This document shows, piece by piece, positions 21,301-32,474 of a DNA stretch of 64,000 bases; position 1 is the first letter of the stretch, and each line of letters begins with the position of its first letter. The stretch lies in assembly GCA_018417955.1 (NCBI GenBank), contig JACTVC010000002.1:1550001-1614000 (forward strand), given 5' to 3'. The notes below the pieces were generated by a model. The model saw only the letters and a program-made list of their open reading frames with translations. It did no database searches and was not told the DNA's origin. The stretch comes from Laccaria trichodermophora. Lineage: Eukaryota; Basidiomycota; Agaricomycetes; Agaricales; Hydnangiaceae. The translations under genes and the position numbers were made by a program.

Positions 21301-21934
21301 AGTTTGTCTACGACATCGTTTTTTATTGTGTCTGATCCTCTGCAGGCTGGAACAATTGGCGAAAATGGAGTTATTTTACCGCCAGCTCTCCCGTTAACGT
21401 CAGAGCGTCTGGAGAGGCACGGTTTGTTCCTTATCGAGGATGGACAGACCATCTTCCTTTGGGTCGGCCGTGATGCTGTTCCTCAACTTGTGCAAGACGT
21501 GTTCGATCTTCCCAGCTACGATGTATTGCGCGGCGGAAAGGCATGCCTTTCTTTGTTTTTTTTTTCGTTATCCTTAACACTGATGGAATTGTTTGTAGAC
21601 GACTCTTCGCCCTCTCAGCAATCCCTTCTCTGAACGAGTCAACGCCGTCATCCAAAAGATTAGAGAAATGCGCCGTGGGGTCTACTACCCTCATCTTTAC
21701 ATCGTGAAGGAGGACGGAGAACCGCCCCTCAGGTTGTGGGCACTCAGCGCCCTCATCCAGGATCGTGCGGATGTCTTGCCAAGTTATCAGCAGTTTATTT
21801 CGTCTCTCAAAGACAAGGTAATTACAACATAGAGCGCTATGGCAGGTTTGTGCCGGCCGGCGTCCACTGATAATGAAGCATTGTTTACTGATTATGATTG
21901 ACAGGTTAATGGTGCTGGAGGAAGTGGATATTAG
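18368..21934 (+). CDS. SEC24: COPII coat subunit Sec24 with an N-terminal WW domain
   Basis: Sec24 is the cargo-binding subunit of the COPII inner coat, which packages proteins leaving the ER. After splicing the product has a Pro/Gln/Tyr-rich N-terminus and a Zn finger (CRRC...CCMC) near residues 262-285. The trunk ([19 protein letters not shown]), beta-sandwich and helical parts follow. The gelsolin-like end reads [17 protein letters not shown], and the C-terminus is [17 protein letters not shown]. About 14 short introns are needed. Two start with GC instead of GT: 18415-18464 and 21541-21598. The first is required to build an N-terminal WW domain ([11 protein letters not shown]...YLFIETATG...QWDPP, about residues 8-38); with a GT donor 4 nt further on, the frame hits a stop. 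The WW domain is unexpected for Sec24 and could recruit proline-rich partners. Confidence 0.93.
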
Positions 21935-22164
21935 TTTTTTATGACAAACTGTAGCCTTGAACCTCCCTTCATATATGTATTACCCTGAACCTCTTCAAAA
22001 TATACGTATTAACTTCTGGTCGCGACCATGACGTTCGAGGAACGCTCACGTGACAAGGTGTTTATGCACACCTTAGATTGGAATGGGCTTGCTCGCTCTC
22101 GTACTTGTCTCCTACTTTACTTCGGCCTCAGGCCTCGAATCTCTCTCTCCTTTCCGTTTAAAGT

Positions 22165-23570
22165 ATGCAAACTGAGGACGACGTTTTCCAGGACCAATCA
22201 TCCAACGTTGTCGATTGTGACTTATTGGAGGCCGCCAAAGAAAATGTTCAACCATTGGCCACTGGTCGTCGAGTGACTTCCTTGTCAACCATTCTCGCAA
22301 CCCCTCACGCTCAAAGAGAGACTAAGCTTGCTGAGACTCGTAAACGTCTAAGAGTCAACGTCGAACTGGCTTTGGAAGATGAGGATAGTGATCCTCTCGA
22401 GGCATATTGTCGGCTCGTTTATTGGACGGTGGAGAACTACCCTCAGGGGCACAGCGCCGAGTCAGGCCTTCTAGAACTACTAGAAGAATCGACTAGGGCC
22501 TTGAAGGATTTTAGAGACGGTGTGTGGAGAGGCGATTTGAGATATCTCAAACTGTGGTTGCTCTATGCAAGCTACGTAGAGAAGCCGACCATCATCTATA
22601 AGTTTTTGATTGCAAATGATATTGGGACAAGCTTCGCTCTTTTGTATGAAGAGCATGCGGCAGTGCTCGAACGGGACGGGCGGTGCGTGTAACCCACCCG
22701 TTGACAAACGTACTTAGCTGACATCAGAGTGCAGACGAAAGGAAGCTGACGAAGCGTACTCTCTGGGAATCGCAAGGCGAGCTTCGCCCCTCGACCACCT
22801 TGAAAATCGATACCACGATTTTCAAAAACGAATGATGTCCACCGTATCCAGACATAACCCTACGCTGGAGGCCATTTCAACGTCACAGGCCCCTCGACCC
22901 GCTCTAGCTCAGACGTTGGCACCGGCCGCACCCGTCTTGGCTGCCTCCCTCCAACCGGTGCCCAATAGCCGTCTTCAGATCTTTGTGGATCCCTCGGGCG
23001 CTGAGTCGCAGTTGGCGGAAGCAGCAGCGAACGAATGGAACGCCCTTGAGTCACGTAAGATAGGGGTTAAAGAGAACGTACCAGAGGTTAAGAAGTTGGG
23101 TGGGTCAACACTCAAACAGGCTGGACGTTCCAAGAGAATAGCGTCGAGCTCTAGCGCAAGCTCAAGCTCAAAAATCATACCATATCGTGACACAGCAGAC
23201 ATGCCACCTCCCCCTGTGCATATTTCAAGCTCAAGCAAAGACAGAAGTTCTAGTTCGAAGACACCTGACAAAGGGTTCGCCCCCTTCATTGACACTCCAA
23301 AAGAGTCAGCGGCCATAGTGCCTTCAACACCAAAGTTCACCCCATTTCGGGACGAGGTGATGACCTATCTTCCGTTTGAATGGCTTAAACTGACGACTGT
23401 TTTAGGCCGAGTCAACACCTCCAGCCATTACCCCAATTGGGGATTCTGTCATCAAGGTCAAAAAGGCGGGGTTGAAGGTTCCTACCCCTACTTCGGAGGC
23501 TGAGGCTTTGAGAAAGGATCCTTTGAAAAATTACCTTGTGAATGAAGGAACTCAGGAGGATGGATCATGA
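22165..23570 (+). CDS. MAD3: Mad3/BubR1 spindle checkpoint protein
   Basis: Mad3 is part of the mitotic checkpoint complex that holds back APC/C-Cdc20 until kinetochores attach. The N-terminal half is the Mad3/Bub1 homology region (for example DPLEAYCRLVYWTVENYPQG and LKLWLLYASYVEKP). Two KEN boxes are visible: AKENVQP at residues 25-27 and VKENVPE near 285-287, the arrangement used by Mad3 to bind Cdc20. The rest is Ser-rich and disordered. Two introns are inferred, after about 22683 and near 23357-23406. No kinase domain follows, so this is the Mad3 type rather than Bub1. It lies tandem to SEC24 with about 230 bp between. Confidence 0.88.
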
Positions 23571-24469
23571 ACAAATACTCACATACGTTTATCTCTTTAA
23601 CTTTTTTCTGGGAATTCGCTTCTTGTACTAACTGTAATCTCATTATGGCATCAGTCAAGTATCGCAGATAAGATGAAGATTATTGAAGAGTGCAGCGAAA
23701 AAGATAAATTTCGCCATCTTGATTACGCCATTATTCGCCTGCTAGAAACTTCATGGAAACCACGCTGTCGCACGTAATCGAGTTGCACTCTGCTTACTAT
23801 GATCCTCGGTGGGCCAGGCAATAGGCATTCTCTGGAACGTCCTCGTCTGATGCAAATCGTCGAAAGGCCCTCCGATTCTCCGAGAAATGTCTATTCGATA
23901 CTCGAGTCAATTACGTATTCGTACAGCGGCGCGACCACTCCTCAATCTGAGAATTCCGCTGGCGGCGACTGCTTGCCGCACTGTGGCGATATACACATGT
24001 CTGCCTGTCTGTCGAATAGAGGCCTGCAAAGCGCCTCATTTGACAACGCATCGTTCAATTTGTGGCGATGACTAACTAGTGGAATTTCGACGGCCGGAGG
24101 GCAGTCTGCCATCAGAACTGTATCCCTCATTCGCCGCGGACAGCAAAGCTCAAGAACATCAAATTATACGAGCCCCTTTAATACCAGCTCATGGTTCCCC
24201 GGTGATTTTAATTCTTCTCTATCAAGGTACACTCACCATCGCATTCCACCCTCAGAGCCTATTCATGCCTGGTCCGGACAGATCAAGTCCGCTGCAGACA
24301 CATGCCGAGACCTGACACCAGCAAATCCAGGTGATCCGAACAATGGTTCTATGCACCGGCTAAAACCAGACCAACCCTCGAAGCTTTATGCTTTAGCGAC
24401 TCTCAAGTGCCACAAATGAAATCCCGCGGGTTACACAGAAAGGCATGCAAGGTGTCATTGCGTGGTTGA
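23571..24469. other. no gene recognised
   Basis: Only short frames without family resemblance are present. The interval may contain the MAD3 terminator and the upstream region of the small secreted protein. Confidence 0.4.
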
Positions 24470-24484
24470 CCAATTGTATAAAGG
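24470..24484 (+). promoter_or_regulatory. CCAAT-like and TATA boxes of the small secreted protein gene
   Basis: CCAATTG near 24470 and TATAAAGG at 24477-24484 lie 79 bp before the ATG at 24563, a normal fungal core-promoter spacing. They support the small gene that follows. Confidence 0.5.
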
Positions 24485-24562
24485 CCACCCGGAATTAGAA
24501 ACTTAGTGTTCCTCCGAGCCCCTCCTCCAGTTGCATCTACAAGACAGGTTTTTTTTTGCACA

Positions 24563-25010
24563 ATGTTCTCCTGGTGCAAATCTCTATTGATTATCATCCT
24601 GGTTGCGACTTTCGTTGCTGCGGCGCCTTCACTCAAAGACACCCGATACGTTCGCGACGGGTCCCTGGATAATCCCTCATTCGCAAATCATGCACCAGTT
24701 TGGAATGAAGGAGTTGCTTCCGAACCTCTCATCGCGATAGAGGGGGAGACATCTCAGTATGAGTGGGATTTGCCTGCAATGACGACACTGAAGGAAGAGT
24801 GAGTCTCCTGCTATATTTGTTACTATTGCAATGCCACTGACTTGCGACATTTGAGAAAGGTTGATAGCGCCTGATTCCGGCAAACCCAGACGGTTCCACG
24901 AGCTTATGAGAATATTTATTGGAACTCCACGACCACCAAAGTTGGGTGCACAACCAGCTAGACCTCCAAACGAGTTTGTTAGAACGCGCCGCCGGATTAG
25001 TCGTCGGTGA
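24563..25010 (+). CDS. small secreted protein with basic Arg-rich tail
   Basis: Exons 24563-24798 and 24860-25010 join in frame across a GTGAGT...AG intron of 61 nt. The product of about 128 residues begins with a clear signal peptide (MFSWCKSLLIIILVATFVAAA). An acidic middle section follows, then a Pro-rich basic C-terminus ending RTRRRISRR. Dibasic and tribasic sites could be Kex2-type cleavage points. A second possible intron (about 25007-25061, GTGAGC to TTGTAG) would replace the last residue with a further ~17-residue tail. No cysteine-rich effector pattern is visible, and no family is recognised. The CCAAT/TATA pair upstream supports expression. Confidence 0.55.
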
Positions 25011-25522
25011 GCCAAATAGATCTTGTTTCGAATCCGGAGAGCTGAATATATTTCTTTGTAGGCGACACCCAGTGTGTTATTACCTATTCCTCACGCGCCG
25101 GCCCCTTTACTGAACCTTTGTAGTGATTGTCACGCCCATCGATTTTAACTGCTCCTCAACCTCAACGTTTTGAAATGTTTTGGCAATACCACGATACCCT
25201 CTGCGAGGGTCATGACGAAGCACCCTACACGACCAGGCTCCAGTTGGGTCAAGTTGGATTAGATGGATAGTAATTATACCCCATAGATTTGCCATAGATG
25301 ATGAGATGGAAAAAGGAAATATGTACGATATGATCTGTCGATTAGGTAAGAACCAGTTGTAAATGACCAGGGCAATTTTGTTTTTTTCTGGGCTCTTGTT
25401 TCCTCCATCGACGAGGCGACTGCTGGCCAGGACTCATCCTGCCCTCTAGACGCCCGTTTTCTCGACTCCTTTCTCTTCTATACCCTCATCTTGAGTACTA
25501 GTATTAAAACTCCATAATCAAG

Positions 25523-28443
25523 ATGGACCCAGACTATCAGCATCCTCAAGACTCCGACTTCCAGGGGCCCCAACCTCACCCATACCTCCATGACCCCCTC
25601 CTACACATCACTAATCTCCCTTCATATGTCTCTGATGAAAATTTAGCCGTCGCCTTCATGACTTGTGGTCCATTTAGACCTAAGATTCCCCGCGACAGTG
25701 CATCCGGTCTGTTGTCGGGCACCATTGAATTCAAATTCCTCGAGAAGGGTGGGTACAAAGTCTTCATGTTCCAATGCTCCGACATTCATGCAGACTAAAT
25801 GTTCTTCTTGTTCGTAGCCGAGAAGGCACTGGCAACTCTCCAATCGCGTCTCATCCCTAACCTCCAACCTCCTGTGCCTTTGGTGCTTTCACCTTATCCT
25901 CCAACCAACCCACCAACGCCTCTGCCACCCCCATCAGCATTGCCGCGTCTCGTAAAGCACTTACCGCCAGGTTACACCGATTCCCAGCTGTTCGACCTTT
26001 TCAGGCCTTTCGGTGCACTAGCCTCCGCACGTACTCAGACTCATTTTGGCGCGGACACTGGCATGGTCGAATTCTGGAACGAAAATGATGCACGCCAGGC
26101 TGAAGACGCGCTGCATTGTGCAGACATAGAGGGCCAGAATATTGCAGTTCAAGTTTATCAGCCTAGGCGGACCAGTGGAGGAGCAATTCCCGAGTTCAAT
26201 GCGAGCGCTCCGACATTCGTGCCTTCTGGTTCAATGTACTCCCCATACCCAACCCAGGTATGATACAAAATGATGTCATATTTTCTTATGCTTCGCTCAT
26301 GGCAACATTTTACCAGTACTCCCCACCACGAGGGAGCCCATACCCTGTACGGTCCCCCTTGCGGTCCCCAGTTCCACCATCCCCTCCTTTTGTTCATGGT
26401 CCCGGGCAGCAAGTTCAATTAGCTCCGTTATTAGGACCAGGATCAAATAGCCATAGTGGATTGATTGACCCATGCAATTTGTTTTGTAAAGTCAGTGCCC
26501 TACTGTGAACGGCGTTGCATTTAACTGATCTGCGCTTTGACAGAATTTGGATCCTGATATCGACTCTAATGGCCTATTCACCCATTTCCGACAGGTGGCT
26601 AACATCCATTTTCGATTTACAAAAGTGACTCACGTCTATCATCCATACAGTTTGGCATGATCGTCAGGTAAAGAGACCGGTGATCAAATACCGATCAACG
26701 AAACTCACTTTAATAACAGTGCGCGTGTCATGCGCAATGAAAATGGAGAGAGTCGAGGTTTTGGTTTTGTATCTTATCAAACACCCGATCAAGGTTGATT
26801 TTTCGATCTCCAAAACTCCCGATTTTTTCTTATTTTTTCTGTTTGCAGCCAACACAGCTATGCATGCAATGAATGGAGCCCAACTTGGCTCCAAACAAGT
26901 TGTCGTTCGACTCCACGAGCCCAAGCAATTGCGACAAGAGAAACTTGCTCAACGATTTGGTCACAACGGCCATCCCAGGAGCTCAAGTGGTGCCACAAGC
27001 CCCACGGCTAGTGAAGTTGGCGACTATTCTGGCTGGGGCAGTCCACGACTCCTCCCGACATCTTTGGGTTCTCCCAAAGGAAGCATTTATGAGCGACCTG
27101 AAAGGGGAAGAAGAGGATCTGGCAGCTACTACAACGTTAGTTCTGAAGAATTTTTTTGAACTCTTATCATCCTGAATGTTTTACAGGCTGCTCTCACTGG
27201 TACTCTCAATTTGCCTATGCGATATGATGACCTCGCAAGCTTGTCCCCTGTTGTCCGAAAAGAGGTGCTTACTGGCGAGCTCAGCCGTCGTGTTAAGAAA
27301 CTGGATATTGTCCCTGCCAAAGAGATTAACGCCATTGTTGAATCTCTTGTCAATGTCTCTCTCAGTGAGGTGTTACAATATGTGGAAGATCCTGGAAGAC
27401 TCCAGGAGCAAGTGGAGATAATCAAGGCCAAACGCTCCAAGGCCTCTACTCCTGAGAAGTCTTCTTCTAGGTCTGCGTCGGCTTCACAGGATTCGCGACT
27501 TCTTGATCCCAATGCTCTCAATGCTACGGCGAGCGCTCCCGAGCACCCATCAACTCCAATCTCAGTCAGCGAGTCGTCAAGTCCTCCTCGTACCTCCTCA
27601 CCCTCCGGCTCAGTTCCACCCATATCGGAACGCGATCGCATAATTGCAGCCGTCGGAAAACTTGAGTCCACACGACACTCTGAACTAACCGACCTGTTGA
27701 TGAGCCTTCCCAAGCGCGACCGTGCCCTGTGTCTCTTCAATGCTGAATATCTGCGTACCAAAATAGCTGATGCAAAAATGGTGTTGGATAGCGAAGATGG
27801 AGATGATGATGAAGATAGGAATCCCCCTGATACACAGTCAACCAAGTCTGCGCCCCATACGGTGCCTGTGACGCCTCAACCCAAGAAGACAGCCCCCAGG
27901 GTTGTGGATTCGCCGCAGACTCCAGATTTGTCGTCTCGTGGTCCTTCAGCAAATGCGTCTCCATTGCCACCAACACCTGGCAGCCCCAGCTCAACACATA
28001 CTTTGGCATCTCTCTCAAAGCTACCTGCGGCCGAAATCATTCGACTTTCCAACTCCTCTTCAGCTACTGGACTTCCTTTACCCAAGGCAGATCCCCTTGT
28101 AGTTCAGGCTACTGATGAATTCATTGATAGCCTCTTGGGTAAGCCACCCCAAGTGCAGAAGCAACAACTCGGAGACAAACTGTAGGTGCCCGTACTATGC
28201 AATTAAAATTTCGCTCACCACGAAAATTTTGAACAGCTTCAAAGTCGTCAAATCATTTGGTATTAGGGGGGCTGTAAGTCATTCTTTTTCGTATTATGGA
28301 GATACTCATCGCTCGGTTAGCCAAAGGTTACGATTGCCCTTCTGGACCAAGAGGATCTCCGGGCCCTTGCCCACCTGATGAATAGCTTCCCGTCCGTGCT
28401 TAAGGACAAAGCATTAGGAGTCGCTGCCAGCCTCGCCAAGTAA
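25523..28443 (+). CDS. rrm4: Rrm4-type RNA-binding protein: three RRMs plus MLLE domains
   Basis: In Ustilago maydis, Rrm4 carries mRNAs on early endosomes along microtubules; it has three RRMs and C-terminal MLLE domains that bind the adaptor Upa1. The same order is seen here. RRM1 starts at LLHITNLP (about residues 26-100), RRM2 at LPRLVKHLPPGYTDSQLFDLF (about 115-190), and RRM3 contains RNP1 RGFGFVSY (about 270-350). A Ser/Pro-rich linker follows. MLLE-like helices appear at LSPVVRKEVLTGELSRR, RDRIIAAVGKLESTRHSELT and the C-terminal FIDSLLGKPPQVQKQQLGDKL...VLKDKALGVA. About seven introns are needed. MLLE number and the absence of a fourth RRM separate it from poly(A)-binding protein Pab1, which is the main alternative. 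Confidence 0.82.
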
Positions 28444-28962
28444 CACATTTCTCTCCAATAATCCACACCTTAAACAAGGGACAATCGGGCACTTGTACAA
28501 ATGATTTTTGCTTATCGAACAAGAAGCGAAAATGATTCATTCGTCCTCCTGCGCTTCACTCAGGTACCTGATACGTTCAGGTGCCAGCTACCATTACTAA
28601 AGCCGCTCACTAACTTTCTATATCCTGGAAATCACTTAGTTCCCAAAAGTTACTTTACACTACCACCATCGTTTACCCGTTTTCCATTTCCTGTGACACA
28701 GTTACCCCTATATCGTTTCTGTTGCTGTCCTGTTACGACGTTTTATGATTCTGTCTTAGCCTCGCACACTTTACTTTGTTATCTTGATATCGACTTGGTT
28801 AACTTCGTAAAACGATGGATCTCACTCGCTGTTGAAAAGCGCGACTCACACAACGTTTTTTTTACGAGGAAGAATGGCAATGGCCCGCACAGGTCAAATT
28901 CCGACAAAAACCCTGAAGAGAAGGAGTGAAGAGCAACTCACGTGCTTCAATACAGCCCCTAA

Positions 28963-29494
28963 GGGCCTATTCGGTAACCGAGTTGTACCTAATCAAAACC
29001 AGGTTTGATGAGGGTCAGTTTGGCTTGCAAAGTACAACTCAACGTGACTGAGTTGGTGAGGCTTGTCACGCACTCCGGAATTCGCCGGCCTCTCGCCACG
29101 TCGCACGACACGTTGCCAAAACACGTTCGGCGTCGTTGGGCCCAAACTGGCAGGGCATACCTACCTCAATAATAAAGTATTTACCATTAAACAAAATTAA
29201 GGAAACATTATATTTGAGTGCTATCTATGAATAATTGAAGAGTGCGCCAAATTAGGACCACAAATGAAAGATTTAATTGAGCTTGCTGTTGGCAACGGCG
29301 AGCAGCAAACAGCGACGACAAAGCTTTGATGCAGTGGTGTGACAAACCGAAATCAACCCTAACCTACCCTAACCTGCGGTTACCGAACGAAAATTTGGCT
29401 TGGTTTTGGGGTTAACCATCGATTTCCTTTTTTGGGGTCTAAACCTGACCAAACCTGGTTTTGATTAGGTACAACTCGGTTACCGAATAGGCCC
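28963..29494. mobile_element. 532-bp MITE, PIF/Harbinger (Tourist)-like, with TAA target duplication
   Basis: The ends are inverted repeats of about 45 bp. The left end starts GGGCCTATTCGGTAACCGAG at 28963, and the right end is its complement finishing CCGAATAGGCCC at 29494. Both sides are flanked by TAA (28960-28962 and 29495-29497). GGGCC-type ends with a 3-bp TWA duplication are the hallmark of PIF/Harbinger elements. No transposase frame is inside, so the element is non-autonomous. Its interior contains CCTAACC-type telomere-like repeats near 29350. It ends 89 bp before the AIP1 start codon. Confidence 0.88.
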
Positions 29495-29583
29495 TAAGTA
29501 ATACATGATGTCCTGAGATTGCACAGTTGATCGCAGGTTGACAACAACCACAGAATCTACATTCAACATTCTTGTCATTTGCG

Positions 29584-32241
29584 ATGTCGTCAAAGAAGTC
29601 CACAGTCTTTCCGCCCAATCCAACCACCGCGCGAGGAGTTTCTACGAAACTCAGCTCAGGAAACGGGCCGCTAAAGGACAAAGTTATCTACGCCAATGGA
29701 AAGACAATCATCGTGCGCGGTTTTGTATCTTCATTGCTTTCTATTTTACTAATTATCGAGAGTAGATCCGTGATTTAAAGGCAAGCCGGTCCTCATGATC
29801 GTCTATCTAAGTATCCGAATGCTCATCTCTCTCGCTAGAACCCTGGCCTTTCAACGACGTATGCTGGGCACATTCAAAACGCAACTGTAGCGCGTATATC
29901 ACCGTCCGGGTATTACTGTGCATCTGCGGATATTGGAGGAACGGGTAAACTGGACATTCTTCATCTACCATCCGAAAGTTGACAATTTATTTTCCTTACT
30001 AGTCCGAGTGTGGGATACAGTTGGAGAGGATCAAGTTCTGAAGGGTGAATATAAGGTGATATCGGGGCGGATGTATGTGCAACCAGGTTTCTTTGTCTGG
30101 TATCACGTTTAATATTATTGATCTACTTTGTCTCGCAGAAATGATGTTGCTTGGGACTCGGAAAGCAAGAGGATAATTGCAGTTGGAGATGGTCGAGACA
30201 AGTCGGTCCTTCGTGTGCGAGAGGATGGTTCTCTACTGACGCCTTGAGACAGGTTCGGCCACGCTTTCATGATGGATAGTGGTTCATCCACAGGTGAGAT
30301 CATCGGTCATTCCAAGGTATGTATAGCGACTCTTCTTCGTTGACAACTTTGTTGATTTATTGGACCTTCTTAGGCGGTCAACGCTGTCTCCATTCGACAT
30401 CAGCGTCCTTTCCGGGCGGTCACCGCAGCCGACGACGGGTTGATCTTGTTCCACACTGGTGAGCTCGGCTCACGCCATGGCAAAGTACCTATTTTACCCA
30501 GGATGCAGGTGTACCCTTCAAGTATGAAAAGGTTTTTACATATCCAATTTGAGATTGCCATTTGAAAGTTCAAATTTTGTAGACGATAAAAACCCACACG
30601 AAATTCGTACAAGATGTGAAGTATGCCCCATCTGGGGACCAGTTTGCGAGCGTGGGCTCGGATGCGAAAATCTTCCTTCACGACGGCAAAACAGGGGACA
30701 CGCTGGCAGAGATCACAGAGAGCCCGCATAAAGGATCTATTGTGAGTTTCAACCTTTTCATTCTATTTCAACATCATGCTCAACAAAGCTTTGTAGATGG
30801 CTGCCTCGTGGAGTCCTGATAGCAAGTCTCTGTTCACCTCTTCGGCAGATTGTACCGTCAAGCTCTGTAAAGTTGCATTTGAAATTCTGTTTTTGCCAAA
30901 AGCCTTACAACGTTCTGTCAAGGGGACGTTGAAACCCGCAAAGCGACTACAACTTGGACACTAGGGACCGGAGTCGATCATCAGCAGATCGGAAACACCT
31001 GGAGCGGCCAGGCTGACCTCGTTTCGCTCTCCATCTCTGGTGGCCTCAACATCTTTGATCCCAGAATCCGAGACAAACCTTCCCGCATTTTCACTGTTAG
31101 CCCTCCAGTTGTTTATAAACCTGTACCCCCGGTCTAATAGGCATGACAGGCGCCACAAAAGGCTATTACTGCGATCGCTCCAGCAAGACCGGACACCACC
31201 TTCCTTACAGGCGCTGCTGATGGTCGGGTATATTCATACACTGGAGAGTCAACAACCTTGGGTGGCGAAAGTCACTCGAATCTCGTTACAGGCCTCGCTT
31301 CTTCTCCAGTTGACGGAAATATATACTCGATAGGGTACGATGATCGTGTACGAGAAATTGAAGGTGACGGCAAGAGTTATTTGTAAGTCCAGTTTTATCT
31401 CTGCGCTATTTTGTCTAAAACAATTTTTTTAAGACCCGCGTCAGTCGGTACGGCCGCACAGCCAAAGTCCATCGCGGTCGCCGCAGACGGGACCGTCTTC
31501 GTTTCAGAAATCGAACACGTCGAAGCATTCAGATCAAACCAAAAAGTGTTTGATCAGAAACCAAATTTCGCACCAAGTTCTATCGCTGCGAGTGGCTCTA
31601 CAATCGCTATTGGCGGAGAGGCAAGCCCGCAGAGATGTTTCATTCATTCATCGCTTTAACATCTATTTTCTTTGAAAAAATTAGAATAACAAGGTATACC
31701 TGAACGAATGGGACGGCAAATCTTTGAAGGAAATCGGCATTCTGGAGGGTAACAAAGGCGCAATTTCGGCTCTTGCCTTTTCCCCAGACGGAAATTATCT
31801 GGCTGCTGGAGATGTCAGTTATTTATTTCATTTGCGCCCTGGTCTCAAGTGGTTAATCTCACTCTTCGTACAGTCCCAGGGCAAAATCGTGTTGTTTGAT
31901 GTCAAAGAAAGAAAGGTCTTGCTCTTCTTCCATTCATCTTTGCAACAGCATCACTCACTCGTCCTTTTTTAAAGATCATCACCTCTCGATGGGCTTTCCA
32001 CTCTGCAAGAATCAATTCACTGTCCTGGACTGCCGACTCCAAGCATTGCGCTTCCGGATCGCTCGATACGAACGTGTACGTCTGGAGTGTCGAGAAACCA
32101 ATGAAGAACATCGCTATCAAGGAGGCTGGGCCAGGTGGTGTAAACGCCGTGCTGTGGCTTGAAGGAGGCAAGTCGGGGAAGTTGGTGAGCGCTGGCGCCG
32201 ATGCGTGTGCGCGGATATGGGAGGTCACATTTCACACATGA
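29584..32241 (+). CDS. AIP1: actin-interacting protein 1 (WD40, cofilin cofactor)
   Basis: Aip1 binds cofilin-decorated actin filaments and speeds their disassembly. The spliced product is about 600 residues, matching the family. It starts MSSKKSTVFPPNPTTARG and forms the two-propeller WD40 array typical of Aip1. Recognisable blades include ISPSGYYCASADIGGT...VRVWDTVG, VKYAPSGDQFASVGSDAKIF, MAASWSPDSKSLFTSSADCT and LAFSPDGNYLAAGDSQGKIV; the last contains LDTNVYVWSVEKP and DACARIWEV. About 12 introns are needed. The second (29781-29838) uses a GC donor (AAG|GCAAGC). The MITE lies immediately upstream, so its core promoter probably includes or abuts transposon sequence. Confidence 0.9.
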
Positions 32242-32474
32242 GGAAAGGAGCTCAAAGTAAGAAATCAATTGTAGGATAGGAAGATGGTCTATGGACAACT
32301 GTAGGTGATGATCAAACATTGACAGATACGTTATGTGCATTAAGCCAACGACGGAAGCAATACCTGAGGGGGGATGTGTAACGGAACAATTATTTTTACA
32401 CAACAGCAAGCAAGAAAAAAAAAAAGAGAGAACCGGTCGCATTACGGAGCTTTATCGCTCCCACCACGGTCTAT

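Noticed and set aside
24985..25065. tRNA- or SINE-like stretch with GTTTCGAATCC
   Set aside because: No acceptor or T stem pairs properly; it lies at the end of the small secreted gene and fits an alternative intron.
28501..28929. 142-codon frame before the MITE
   Set aside because: No true family resemblance, no intron structure, and mixed composition; probably chance.
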